From JAIRQK01 sp047974135 (GTDB lineage Bacteria; Campylobacterota; Campylobacteria; Campylobacterales; Campylobacteraceae), in NCBI GenBank assembly GCA_047974135.1, contig JBKECC010000118.1, forward strand, positions 1-11,887: DNA of 11,887 nt, given 5' to 3'. Position numbers and translations under genes: made by a program. Of the stretch, positions 1-7,583 are shown piece after piece. Under the pieces are notes generated by a model that was not told the origin of the DNA, did no database searches, and was given only the letters and a program-made list of their open reading frames with translations. Positions within the stretch are counted from its first letter, which is position 1. Every line of letters starts with the position of its first letter.

Positions 1-1
1 T

Positions 2-568
2 TTTAAAAAAAAGACAATTTTTAAAGAAAAGAGTCGTGAAAAACCACTCAAAACTCATCCAAAACAGAAATTAAAAAAAGCATATAGAAGTTATAACATT
101 GAAGATAAAATCCGTTTCTCAAAGGGTTTTGATAGGTTTTGGTTTACTTTTGTTGAACCAAATATAAAGCTTTTAGAAATGGGAGAGTTTGACAAAGTCT
201 TAAGTTTCGTCGAAGCAGGATTTGAAAAATTTGTAAGTTTAGAGTTTGAATATCTAAGCGAAGAACTTATCTTCAATATATATGGAGATGGTGAAAAATT
301 TGGCGGATTTTGGACAAAAAGTATTGAAATCGATCTTCTTTTTCAATCAAAAAATGGGTTAAAGATAGCTGGCGAAGCAAAATGGAAAAACCACAAAGTT
401 TGTAAAAATATTTTGACACATCTTAAAAAAAAGTGCGAAAAAGAGAAACTTGATGTTGATATGTTTGCACTTTTTTCAAAGAGTGGATTTAGTAAAGAGC
501 TTTTAGGTTTGCGCGATAAAAACTTGCAACTTTTTGAACTTGAAGACTTTAAAACTCTTTACATGTAA
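2..568 (+). CDS. DUF234-type AAA ATPase, C-terminal part (5' end outside window)
   Basis: Partial gene. The frame is open from the left edge with no stop, so the true start lies outside; the ATG at 179 is internal. The 188 visible residues begin with a Lys-rich stretch, then a segment reading RFWFTFVEPN (about residues 47-56), typical of the DUF234 domain that follows the P-loop domain in archaeal-type ATPases of the ATPase_2 family. Further on come EID (109-111) and GEAKW (124-128), matching the E-x-D ... E-x-K arrangement of PD-(D/E)XK nuclease folds, which is known for this domain. The P-loop part is not visible. The biological role of the family is poorly defined; some members are suspected of acting on DNA or in toxin-like settings. 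Converges on dnaE with a 91-bp gap. The last codons and stop lie within a TTTACATGTAAA palindrome. Family call fairly sure; function unknown. Confidence 0.75.
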   Translation, partial: FKKKTIFKEKSREKPLKTHPKQKLKKAYRSYNIEDKIRFSKGFDRFWFTFVEPNIKLLEMGEFDKVLSFVEAGFEKFVSLEFEYLSEELIFNIYGDGEKFGGFWTKSIEIDLLFQSKNGLKIAGEAKWKNHKVCKNILTHLKKKCEKEKLDVDMFALFSKSGFSKELLGLRDKNLQLFELEDFKTLYM

Positions 569-569
569 A
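558..569. repeat. TTTACATGTAAA palindrome, copy 1
   Basis: Exact 12-bp perfect palindrome. It covers the last two sense codons (Tyr, Met) and the TAA stop of the DUF234 gene. One of five exact copies in the window; function unknown. Confidence 0.8.
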
Positions 570-659
570 AGGTTTAGGAAAAGACAAAAGTTTATCTTTT
601 TTAGGTTCAAAACCAAGTGTGATGATGTTCTACTTGCACCTCACATGAATAAAATTTAT

Positions 660-3600
660 TTAAACACTAACCCCATTTAAGCCCAAAACTTCTTTTTTAA
701 ATTGTTCATTTACTTGGTACTTTAGACTTATCCTAATGCCTTGATTTGTTTTTGGATTTACTATCGTCATTTTAGATTTTATATCGCCTTGGTTTTCTTG
801 TGCAAGCCTAGTAATAACATTTAAAATTTCCATATCTTCAGATATAACAACTTGAAACTCAAACTCTGTGTTTATCGCCTCATGAGGTTTTGTTTCAACC
901 TCTTTTTTGATATCACTTTTTTGTTTTTTGGCATCTTTTAGATCCATAAACTTTATAGTTCTTATCTGTGTTCTTTGGTCATCTTTTTGTACTTCAGCGT
1001 AGAGTGCTATAGGTTTTTCTATATTTAGCTCTTCAAAAGCTGGGATATTTTTCTCAAAAACTGTAAATTCTATATTTCCCTTGAAATCAAGCAGGGTTAC
1101 TATGAGAAATTTGTTATTGTTTTTGCTTATTTTCGTTTTTATCTCTTCGACTTTTCCAACAAATAGAACCTTTGAGCCACTTGCGATTTCAGGTATATCT
1201 GAAGAGAGAGTATAGTTTATGTCTTTTAGTTCATCTTTGAAATCATCAAGAGGATGTCCAGAGATATAAAAACCAATCGTCTCTTTTTCAAATTCTAATA
1301 TGGTTTTTAACTCATATTCATCACTGTTTCTTATATCAACTCTAACACCAATCATTTCAGCACTATCGCCAAATAGAGAATTTTCTGCCTGTTTTTTTTG
1401 TCTTGAGCACTCTTGTCCTGCTTGGACTATAATTTCTATATGTTCAAGTAGGGATTTTCTAGAAAATCCAAAATTATCAAAAGAGCCAGATTTTATAAGC
1501 CCTTCAAGTACTTTTTTATTTACTTTTCCAGTATCAACACGAGATATAAAATCATCAAAATCAGTAAATTGCTTCTCGTTTCTAGCTTCAAGTATAGAAG
1601 CGATAGCGGTATGTCCAACTCCTTTTATAGCTCCTAGCCCAAAAAGTATAGAGTCTGCACCATTTTCATCTTTTATAGCTGTAAATTCGACAGAACTTTT
1701 TGCAACATCAGGAGGAGAGAGTTTTATGTTTAATCTCTCTGTTTCATCTATATATTTTACTACTTTATCCGTGTTGTCTTGCTCGCTTGTAAGTAGTGCT
1801 GCCATAAACTCTTGTGGATAGTAGCATTTTAGATATGCAGTTTGAAAAGTGATCATAGCATAAGCTGCCGAGTGAGATTTGTTAAAACCATACCCTGCAA
1901 ACTTGACAATCAAGTCAAACAATTCAGCTGCTTTTTGCTCATCAAATCCATTTTCTTTTGAGCGGGTTGCAAAGTTTGCTTTTGTTTGATTCATAAGTTC
2001 AACATCTTTTTTACCCATAGCACGACGCACCATGTCAGATTCACCAAGGGAAAAACCGCCAATTGCTTGAACTATCTGCATAACTTGCTCTTGATATACT
2101 ATAACCCCATAAGTTGGCTTTAGTATTGGCTCTAACTCTTTAAACATATAAGTGATTTCTGCGCGACCGTGCTTTCTCTCTATAAAGTCATCAAGCATTC
2201 CAGACTCCATAGGGCCTGGGCGATAAAGTGCTAAAACCGCGATAATATCTTCAAAACCAGTTGGTTTAAGTCTTGCATTTAAGTCTTGCATACCGCTTGA
2301 CTCTATCTGGAATAGTCCAGTTGTATGTCCACTTTGTATTAGTTTGTAGACATTTTCATCTTCAAAATCTATATCTTCCCAGATGATATCTTTGTCATAT
2401 CTTTTTTTGATGAGTTTTATAGCTCCATCTATAACAGTTAAAGTTTTAAGCCCCAAGAAGTCGAACTTTATCAAGTCAACATCTTCTAAATATTTTAAAG
2501 AGTACTGTGTAACTATTTGATTGTCAACGCCCGAAGGTTTATAAAGTGGAGTTTTTTTCCATAACTCTTCGTTGCTTATAACAACCCCTGCTGCGTGCAT
2601 ACCAGCATTTCTATTTAATCCTTCAAGTGCTAAAGCAAACTTCCAAACTCTAGCAGCCCAACCATTTTTTTCTATCAATTCTCTAAGTTTTGGCTCTTTT
2701 TGGTAAGCTCCTGCTTTATAATCATCATCGCCTTCTTTACCTCTGCCATTTAATGTGATTCCAAGTTCATCGGGGATGAGTTTTGCCATTTCATCGGCAT
2801 CTTTATATGGAACTCCAAGAACTCTTGCAACATCTCTTATAACACCTTTTGCCAAAAGTTTACCGAATGTTATAACTTGAGCAACGTTATATCTGCCATA
2901 TTTTTCTATAACATAGTTTATGATATCTCCACGTCTGCTTTGGCAAAAGTCAACGTCGATATCTGGCATGCTTATACGCTCAGGATTTAAAAATCTCTCA
3001 AAAAGCAGGTTATAAGGCATTGGATCTATGTCGGTTATCTTTAAAGAATACGCAACCAAGCTTCCAGCAGCAGAACCACGTCCTGGTCCTACTGGTATAT
3101 GCTCATCTTTTGCTTCACGTATAAAATCCCAAACTATAAGCATATAACCAGGGAATTTCATCTTATTTATAATGTCTATCTCGCGCTCTAACCTTGTTTT
3201 ATACTCTTCATGCTTTTCTTGTGGTATATGTTTTAGTCTCTCTTCTAAGCCAACCCTGCAATGATAAGCAAATAAAACTTTATCGTTTTCAAGAGAGATT
3301 TTATTTGTTGGTTCTGGAAGTTCTAAATTTACCTTTTTTGCATAGTCTATAGTAAAGAGAAAGTTTGGAGGAGTTGGGTTTCCAAGTTTTATCTCTAAGT
3401 TGCATTTATCTACAATTTCCTGTGTGTTTAAAAGAGCTTCAGGTATATCTGCAAAAAGCATACTCATCTCAAGTGGTGATTTTATATAAAACTCATGAAC
3501 CGAGTGGCGAAGTCTTTTTGGGTCATCAAACTCTTTGTTCATTGCGATACACATGAAAGCTTCATGTGCTTCTGCATAGTCTTTAAATGGGTCGTGAGTG

Positions 3601-4241
3601 TCATTTGTAGCTATAAACTTTATGCCAGTTTCTTGTGAGATTTTAAGAACTTGCTCATCTATGTAATGCTGATCACCAATGCCATGACGCATGATTTCAA
3701 GATAGAAATCATCACCAAATATATCTTTATATTCTAGCGCAACCTCTTTGGCTCTCTCATATCCCTTTGCTCCAAATTGGACATTTCTTGCACTTTGTGT
3801 GTTTAAATGCCAGTTTACCTCGCCTTGCAAGCAAGCAGAAGAGCAGATAAGTCCTTCGCTGTGTTCACGTAAAAGCCTTTTGTTTATACGTGGATAATAG
3901 TAAAAACCATCTATATAACTCATGGAGCTTAAATACATTAAGTTTTTGTAGCCAATATCATTTTTTGCATATAAACAAAGGTGAAATCTCTGCTTTGTAC
4001 TTTTGTCGTTTAAATCATCACTATTGTGTATGTAAGCTTCCATACCAATGATTGGTTTTATGCCAGCTTTTTTCATGGTCATGTAAAAGTCTATCGCTCC
4101 AAACATGTTGCCATGGTCTGTTATAGCAGCTGCTTTTACACCTTGACTTTTTAGTATTTTGGCTAAATCTTTTATCTTGTTTGCGCCATCGAGAAGTGAA
4201 TATTCTGTATGTAAATGTAAGTGCGTAAAATTTAAACTCAT
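660..4241 (-). CDS. dnaE: DNA polymerase III subunit alpha
   Basis: Catalytic subunit of the replicative DNA polymerase, 1193 residues, a normal full length for the family. The N-terminal PHP domain opens with HLHLHTEYS (residues 8-16), followed by TDHGNMFG and a later ATNDTHD. The polymerase core has the GPGRGSAAGS motif (385-394) and PDIDVDF (426-432), where D427 and D429 correspond to the two catalytic aspartates of E. coli DnaE (D401, D403). KFDFLGL supplies the third, D594. A helix-hairpin-helix stretch (GLGAIKGVG, about 863-884) is followed by QAENSLFGD (951-959), in the place and style of the internal beta-clamp-binding motif, and an OB-fold (about 1025-1070). All key residues are present. 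The ATG is preceded on its strand by an AAGAAG-like ribosome binding site and a candidate -10. It is divergent from the TonB receptor gene and seems to be transcribed alone. Confidence 0.98.
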   Translation of the reverse strand: MSLNFTHLHLHTEYSLLDGANKIKDLAKILKSQGVKAAAITDHGNMFGAIDFYMTMKKAGIKPIIGMEAYIHNSDDLNDKSTKQRFHLCLYAKNDIGYKNLMYLSSMSYIDGFYYYPRINKRLLREHSEGLICSSACLQGEVNWHLNTQSARNVQFGAKGYERAKEVALEYKDIFGDDFYLEIMRHGIGDQHYIDEQVLKISQETGIKFIATNDTHDPFKDYAEAHEAFMCIAMNKEFDDPKRLRHSVHEFYIKSPLEMSMLFADIPEALLNTQEIVDKCNLEIKLGNPTPPNFLFTIDYAKKVNLELPEPTNKISLENDKVLFAYHCRVGLEERLKHIPQEKHEEYKTRLEREIDIINKMKFPGYMLIVWDFIREAKDEHIPVGPGRGSAAGSLVAYSLKITDIDPMPYNLLFERFLNPERISMPDIDVDFCQSRRGDIINYVIEKYGRYNVAQVITFGKLLAKGVIRDVARVLGVPYKDADEMAKLIPDELGITLNGRGKEGDDDYKAGAYQKEPKLRELIEKNGWAARVWKFALALEGLNRNAGMHAAGVVISNEELWKKTPLYKPSGVDNQIVTQYSLKYLEDVDLIKFDFLGLKTLTVIDGAIKLIKKRYDKDIIWEDIDFEDENVYKLIQSGHTTGLFQIESSGMQDLNARLKPTGFEDIIAVLALYRPGPMESGMLDDFIERKHGRAEITYMFKELEPILKPTYGVIVYQEQVMQIVQAIGGFSLGESDMVRRAMGKKDVELMNQTKANFATRSKENGFDEQKAAELFDLIVKFAGYGFNKSHSAAYAMITFQTAYLKCYYPQEFMAALLTSEQDNTDKVVKYIDETERLNIKLSPPDVAKSSVEFTAIKDENGADSILFGLGAIKGVGHTAIASILEARNEKQFTDFDDFISRVDTGKVNKKVLEGLIKSGSFDNFGFSRKSLLEHIEIIVQAGQECSRQKKQAENSLFGDSAEMIGVRVDIRNSDEYELKTILEFEKETIGFYISGHPLDDFKDELKDINYTLSSDIPEIASGSKVLFVGKVEEIKTKISKNNNKFLIVTLLDFKGNIEFTVFEKNIPAFEELNIEKPIALYAEVQKDDQRTQIRTIKFMDLKDAKKQKSDIKKEVETKPHEAINTEFEFQVVISEDMEILNVITRLAQENQGDIKSKMTIVNPKTNQGIRISLKYQVNEQFKKEVLGLNGVSV
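2265..2290. repeat. 13-bp perfect tandem repeat inside dnaE
   Basis: The unit tttaagtcttgca occurs twice head to tail. It encodes part of the conserved MQDLNARLKP segment in the polymerase core. Because 13 is not a multiple of 3, the two copies are read in different frames, and loss or gain of a unit would break this essential gene. Probably a coincidence of codon choice rather than a functional repeat. Confidence 0.7.
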
Positions 4242-4271
4242 ATATCTTCTTTTATGTTTTTTAAGTTTTTG

Positions 4272-4279
4272 ATTTTATC
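4272..4279 (-). promoter_or_regulatory. Candidate -10 box for dnaE
   Basis: On the minus strand this reads GATAAAAT, about 30 bp upstream of the dnaE ATG, a reasonable sigma-70 -10 element. No convincing -35 is seen, which is usual for Campylobacter promoters. In such AT-rich DNA this match alone is weak evidence. Confidence 0.35.
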
Positions 4280-4299
4280 TTTTTTGCACTAAGAAGATG

Positions 4300-4311
4300 T
4301 TTACATGTAAA
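4300..4311. repeat. TTTACATGTAAA palindrome, copy 2 (dnaE/TonB-receptor intergenic)
   Basis: Exact 12-bp palindrome in the divergent intergenic region, about 20 bp upstream of the candidate dnaE -10 and 195 bp upstream of the receptor start. This is the only copy placed where it could act as a classical operator, but its other copies lie within genes. Confidence 0.8.
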
Positions 4312-4362
4312 AAGTAAGGAGTATATGCGTTATATTGTTTTACAAATAATAAAATAGAGTTA

Positions 4363-4380
4363 TTTTAATAAATATTAAAA
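4363..4380. promoter_or_regulatory. Perfect 8+8 inverted repeat, candidate operator
   Basis: Arms ttttaata and tattaaaa separated by aa, giving an 18-bp dyad in the divergent region. Just upstream is a second, shorter dyad (aaaata-gagt-tatttt, 4351-4366). The size and AT-rich make-up resemble Fur-family operators, and the downstream operon is of a type commonly under Fur control. It does not match the GATAATnATTATC core well, and chance dyads are common in A/T sequence. Confidence 0.3.
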
Positions 4381-4421
4381 GATTAAATTCACAAAAAATC
4401 TAAATTAAATTATAAAAAACG

Positions 4422-4433
4422 ATTTGCGCAAAT
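4422..4433. promoter_or_regulatory. ATTTGCGCAAAT palindrome, candidate operator of the uptake operon
   Basis: Perfect 12-bp palindrome centred about 78 bp upstream of the receptor ATG and about 30-40 bp upstream of its candidate -10 boxes. The GCGC centre stands out in a stretch of almost pure A/T, which makes it less likely to be chance than the neighbouring dyad. The regulator is unknown. Confidence 0.4.
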
Positions 4434-4462
4434 TTTGAACATTAATTTAACATTTCTTTTGA

Positions 4463-4482
4463 TACAATCGACGTTATACAAT
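4463..4482 (+). promoter_or_regulatory. Candidate promoter of the uptake operon (two TACAAT boxes)
   Basis: Two -10-like boxes TACAAT lie at 4463-4468 (within gatacaat) and 4477-4482 (within tatacaat). No well-spaced -35 is seen. A strong ribosome binding site AAGGAG (4495-4500) follows, five bases before the receptor ATG at 4506. Either box, or both, could be used. Confidence 0.45.
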
Positions 4483-4505
4483 TTTTTAAATAACAAGGAG
4501 ACTAA

Positions 4506-6698
4506 ATGAAGTTAAACACTACAAAACTTAGTGTTTCTTTAGCGTTGGCGCTAACAAGCTCTGTTTTGTTAGCTCAAACAAACGAGACAACAAAGCTCGA
4601 TGAGATTTCGGTTACCACAAAAGCTTTTAGTGAAAGCGAAGGCGGTATAGCAACAGGATTTTTAGCAAAAGATGTAAATCTAGGACCTTTAGGGGATAAA
4701 AAGGCTATAGATGTACCGTATCAAATAAACACAATTCCAAAAGAGATTATTAAAAATCAACGCTCTCGTGGACTTGAAGATGTTGTAAAATATGTACCTT
4801 CAGCTCAGATAGAGCAACGCGGTGGTGCAGAAGTTGGTCGTCCTCAAACTAGAGGTATGAGAGGAGATGTTGTTGCAAATAGTTTTTGGGATGGATTTCA
4901 CGTAGTTTCAACTACCGCTACTCCAATGGCACAATTTGATAGTTTGCAAATCCAAAATGGTCTTGCAGGCTCACTTTACGGTGCTCAAAATCCTTCTGGT
5001 ATTTATAACTTTACACTCAAACGCCCAACAGATACTTTTGAAAATTCTCTACTTTTTACATATACTCAAAAAGCAAACTTTGGAGTTGACGTTGATCTTG
5101 GTGGAAAAACCCAGTATGTTGGCTACCGTGCAAACTTACTTTATAATGATGGAGAGTTTATAGCTAAAGATAGTACTTTACGAAGAAAACTTGCGTCTTT
5201 AGGACTTGATTTTTATTTAACTGATTATCTAACTCTGGAAACAAATTTTATCTATTATAACTATATAAAAGAGGGGCATGCAGGACAATTTAATATGCCA
5301 ATTAACACTTTAGGGCAAGCAACTTATACCTTACCGAGTGCAGTTGACAGTTCTAAAAAAGGCTTAGGACAAGAGTATGCGGGTATGGATTTAACTACAA
5401 AAACTGCAAGTGGAAAATTAAAATATGAGATAGCAGACAATTGGTATGCTGAAGCTGGTTATTTAACTCAAAGAGCAGATCGTGGCATGTATGGCGTAAC
5501 AAATACATTTACAAGCAATAATGGTGATTATAGAGCTGCACAAGGCTTAAATAAAGCAACAACAAATAGATTTGAGATTGATAGCTGGTTGGCAAGAGTA
5601 AATACAAAGCAAAACTTTTTTGAAATGGATCACGATATCTCACTTGGTGGAAGCGGTTATAATTGGCAAATTATAAGTAATACAGCATCATTACCTAATC
5701 CATCAGCAAGTAAAAATCTTGGCAATTCGAGCATAAATAACCCAACATCATTTCCAAATCCTGGTGGCTTTTCTACTGCTAAAAAATTTAAGAAAGCAAG
5801 TGAAACTATAGTAAACAGTATCACGCTTGCCGATTCAATTAAAATCAATGAAAATTGGGAAGCAATGTTTTCAATTAGTGAGAGTTGGATGAAAAGTAAA
5901 TCTTTCAACACAACAACTGGAGCAAAAACGAGTTCTCGCTCTGATAGTGGAGAAAGTTATGCAGCAAGCATTATCTATAAACCACTTGATACATGGAGTA
6001 TATATGTAACTTATGCAGATAGTTTGCAGGCTGGCGATACTGGTTCCCATGCGGATGGCACAGCTGTTGTTTTAAAGCCGTATAGAAGTAAGCAGTATGA
6101 GATTGGTACAAAAGTTATGTTAGATTATGTTGATCTTTCAGCTGCTGTTTTCCAAATTGAAAGACCAATTGCTTACTTGGGAAATGATGCACTTTTTAGA
6201 GAGCAGGGCGATCAAAAAAATATAGGTTTTGAATTTATGGCTGCTGGAAAATTAACGGATGATTTGAGTCTTTTTGGCGGATTTACTTATATAGACTCAG
6301 AGCTAAGTGGCACAAAGGTTGCTGGAACAAACAAAAAACAAGTTATTGGTATTCCAAAATGGCAAGCAAATATGCTTCTTGAGTATACAGTTCCAAGCTT
6401 TGAAGAGTTAGTTTTAAGCACAAACTTGCACTATACAGGCAAACGTGCAATTGATCAAGCAAATACGCAGTGGGCAGATGATTATTATACTGTTGATTTG
6501 GCTGCAAGATACGCTACAAAAGTTTATGGACAAAGAACCATTTTTAGACTATCAGTAAACAATGTTTTCAATGAAAAATATTGGGCAGGAGTATTTGCAA
6601 GTAATGGACTTGATGGAGAGGCTAGAGCCAATCAATCTCATAGTTTGTTCTTAGGTGAATCAAGAAGTATAACAGCTTCTGTTGAAGTAAGATTTTAG
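4506..6698 (+). CDS. TonB-dependent siderophore/metal-chelate outer-membrane receptor
   Basis: Outer-membrane gated channel that imports a metal chelate using TonB-ExbBD energy. It has 730 residues, a usual size. A signal peptide runs to about residue 23, with cleavage after LLA. It is followed by a TonB box DEISVTTK (32-39), then the plug domain: a DVPYQINTIP stretch from about 68, an RGMRGD segment, and SLYGAQNPSGIYNF (156-169), the form typical of siderophore receptors of the FhuE/FpvA type. The rest is rich in alternating aromatic/polar strands, as in a 22-strand barrel, and ends in SVEVRF with the terminal Phe needed for barrel assembly. First gene of the operon, 57 bp before the methyltransferase and separated from it by a hairpin. 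The AAGGAG site five bases upstream fixes the start. Family is clear; ligand unknown (ferric siderophore most likely, haem or another chelate possible). Confidence 0.93.
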   Translation: MKLNTTKLSVSLALALTSSVLLAQTNETTKLDEISVTTKAFSESEGGIATGFLAKDVNLGPLGDKKAIDVPYQINTIPKEIIKNQRSRGLEDVVKYVPSAQIEQRGGAEVGRPQTRGMRGDVVANSFWDGFHVVSTTATPMAQFDSLQIQNGLAGSLYGAQNPSGIYNFTLKRPTDTFENSLLFTYTQKANFGVDVDLGGKTQYVGYRANLLYNDGEFIAKDSTLRRKLASLGLDFYLTDYLTLETNFIYYNYIKEGHAGQFNMPINTLGQATYTLPSAVDSSKKGLGQEYAGMDLTTKTASGKLKYEIADNWYAEAGYLTQRADRGMYGVTNTFTSNNGDYRAAQGLNKATTNRFEIDSWLARVNTKQNFFEMDHDISLGGSGYNWQIISNTASLPNPSASKNLGNSSINNPTSFPNPGGFSTAKKFKKASETIVNSITLADSIKINENWEAMFSISESWMKSKSFNTTTGAKTSSRSDSGESYAASIIYKPLDTWSIYVTYADSLQAGDTGSHADGTAVVLKPYRSKQYEIGTKVMLDYVDLSAAVFQIERPIAYLGNDALFREQGDQKNIGFEFMAAGKLTDDLSLFGGFTYIDSELSGTKVAGTNKKQVIGIPKWQANMLLEYTVPSFEELVLSTNLHYTGKRAIDQANTQWADDYYTVDLAARYATKVYGQRTIFRLSVNNVFNEKYWAGVFASNGLDGEARANQSHSLFLGESRSITASVEVRF

Positions 6699-6707
6699 TT
6701 TTTAATA

Positions 6708-6743
6708 TGCAAAATAGTAGTATTTCTTTATTACTATTTTGCA
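6708..6743 (+). other. Strong intercistronic hairpin (15-bp stem, 6-nt loop)
   Basis: Arms tgcaaaatagta (6708-6719) and tactattttgca (6732-6743) pair perfectly. One G-U and two A-U pairs extend the stem to 15 bp around the loop 6723-6728. It begins 10 bp after the receptor stop and ends one base before the methyltransferase ribosome binding site (AAAGG, 6745-6749). No T-tract follows on either strand, so it is not a standard intrinsic terminator. A role in mRNA 3'-end protection, processing or partial attenuation between receptor and transporter genes is inferred. Confidence 0.75.
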
Positions 6744-6755
6744 CAAAGGTTATAG

Positions 6756-7583
6756 ATGAATTCTCTACTAAATTATAAAGCAATCCATGACTTAATTTAC
6801 AAAAACGTACAAAATGCCACAAATTTCAATTGGAATAACGTAGCAAAAATGTATGACGGTATGGCAAGATTAGAGCGTGAGTTTACAAAAAATCAGATAA
6901 ACGCTATGCCAATCACAAAAGAAGATACAGTTGTGGATATAGGGTGTGGGCCAGGACGCCTTAGCGTGCCAATGGCTAAAAGGGCAAAAAGTGTTACATC
7001 GGTTGATGCATTTTCTGATATGCTTGATTTTTGCAGAAAAAATGCAAAAGAAGAGGGTGTGAGCAATATCAACTTTTTGCAAAAAGATTGGAAAGATGAA
7101 GATGCATTAAGTGTAGTTGGTATGCATGATATAGTTGTTGCATCTCGTTCAGTTGGGCTTTTTGACATTATAAAGTTAAACAAAATTGCAAGGAAGTATG
7201 TCGTTTTACTCTCCTTTGCAAATGCTCCAAGTTTGCGTGAGATTCAACTTGATTTTTTAAAAGATATAACAGAAATTCCACCATTTAAACAAGATGAAAA
7301 TAGTAGGATGTTTAACTACAATCTAACTTTTAACATGGTCTATGACCTAGGTGCCAATCCAAGTGTAGTTGTGGTTGATGATGGTTTTGAGAAAACATAT
7401 AAAACAAAAGAAGAGGCGTATGAGCATTTAAGATTTGTTGGAGATATACCAAAAGACAAAGAGGAAATCTACAGAAGAAATGTTGACAATTTTCTTACAT
7501 GTAAAAGTGATGGAACTTTTGAGCTTTTAAGAAAAACAAAAACTTATGTTTTATGGTGGAAGAGTAAAGAGTTAAATGTATAA
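6756..7583 (+). CDS. Class I SAM-dependent methyltransferase of the uptake operon
   Basis: Predicted cytoplasmic methyltransferase of 275 residues, no signal peptide or membrane segment. The N-terminal WNNVAKMYD region resembles the entry segment of UbiE/Methyltransf_11-type enzymes. Motif I is VVDIGCGPG (59-67), the SAM-binding glycine loop. D84 in SVDAFSDML is the acidic residue expected to bind the SAM ribose, and NFLQKDW follows as the next nucleotide-site segment. The C-terminal half (about 150-275) is less familiar and presumably binds the acceptor. The start follows AAAGG at 6745-6749. The stop overlaps the permease start by 8 bp, implying translational coupling. Class is certain from the motifs; the acceptor is unknown. 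Context suggests the imported chelate, its chelator, or a related cofactor. A TTACATGTAA palindrome lies in the gene near its 3' end. Confidence 0.88.
   Translation: MNSLLNYKAIHDLIYKNVQNATNFNWNNVAKMYDGMARLEREFTKNQINAMPITKEDTVVDIGCGPGRLSVPMAKRAKSVTSVDAFSDMLDFCRKNAKEEGVSNINFLQKDWKDEDALSVVGMHDIVVASRSVGLFDIIKLNKIARKYVVLLSFANAPSLREIQLDFLKDITEIPPFKQDENSRMFNYNLTFNMVYDLGANPSVVVVDDGFEKTYKTKEEAYEHLRFVGDIPKDKEEIYRRNVDNFLTCKSDGTFELLRKTKTYVLWWKSKELNV
7495..7504. repeat. TTACATGTAA palindrome core, copy 3
   Basis: 10-bp core of the repeated palindrome (context cTTACATGTAAa; the first T of the 12-mer is C). It lies within the methyltransferase gene, encoding Leu-Thr-Cys-Lys, about 70 bp before the permease start. 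Confidence 0.7.

Noticed and set aside
179..568. A separate 129-residue gene starting at 179
   Set aside because: The same frame stays open to the left edge, and the residues before 179 match the DUF234 domain (RFWFTFVEPN), so this is the tail of a longer gene.
579..600. Possible terminator (aaaaga ... tctttt) after the DUF234 gene
   Set aside because: Only six A/T-rich base pairs with a 10-nt loop; too weak to call in this composition.
1300..1821. 173-codon open frame antisense to dnaE
   Set aside because: It lies wholly within the conserved dnaE coding region, is Ser/Phe-rich as expected of an antisense shadow, and has no recognisable domain.
4300..4311. TTTACATGTAAA read as a CopY/BlaI-type operator
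   Set aside because: Those sites read TACAnnTGTA with a two-base spacer. Here the halves abut (TACATGTA), and most copies are not at promoters.
4242..4505. Cobalamin or other riboswitch in the leader of the receptor gene
   Set aside because: No B12-box-like sequence and too little GC structure; the candidate -10 boxes leave a leader of only about 20-40 bases.
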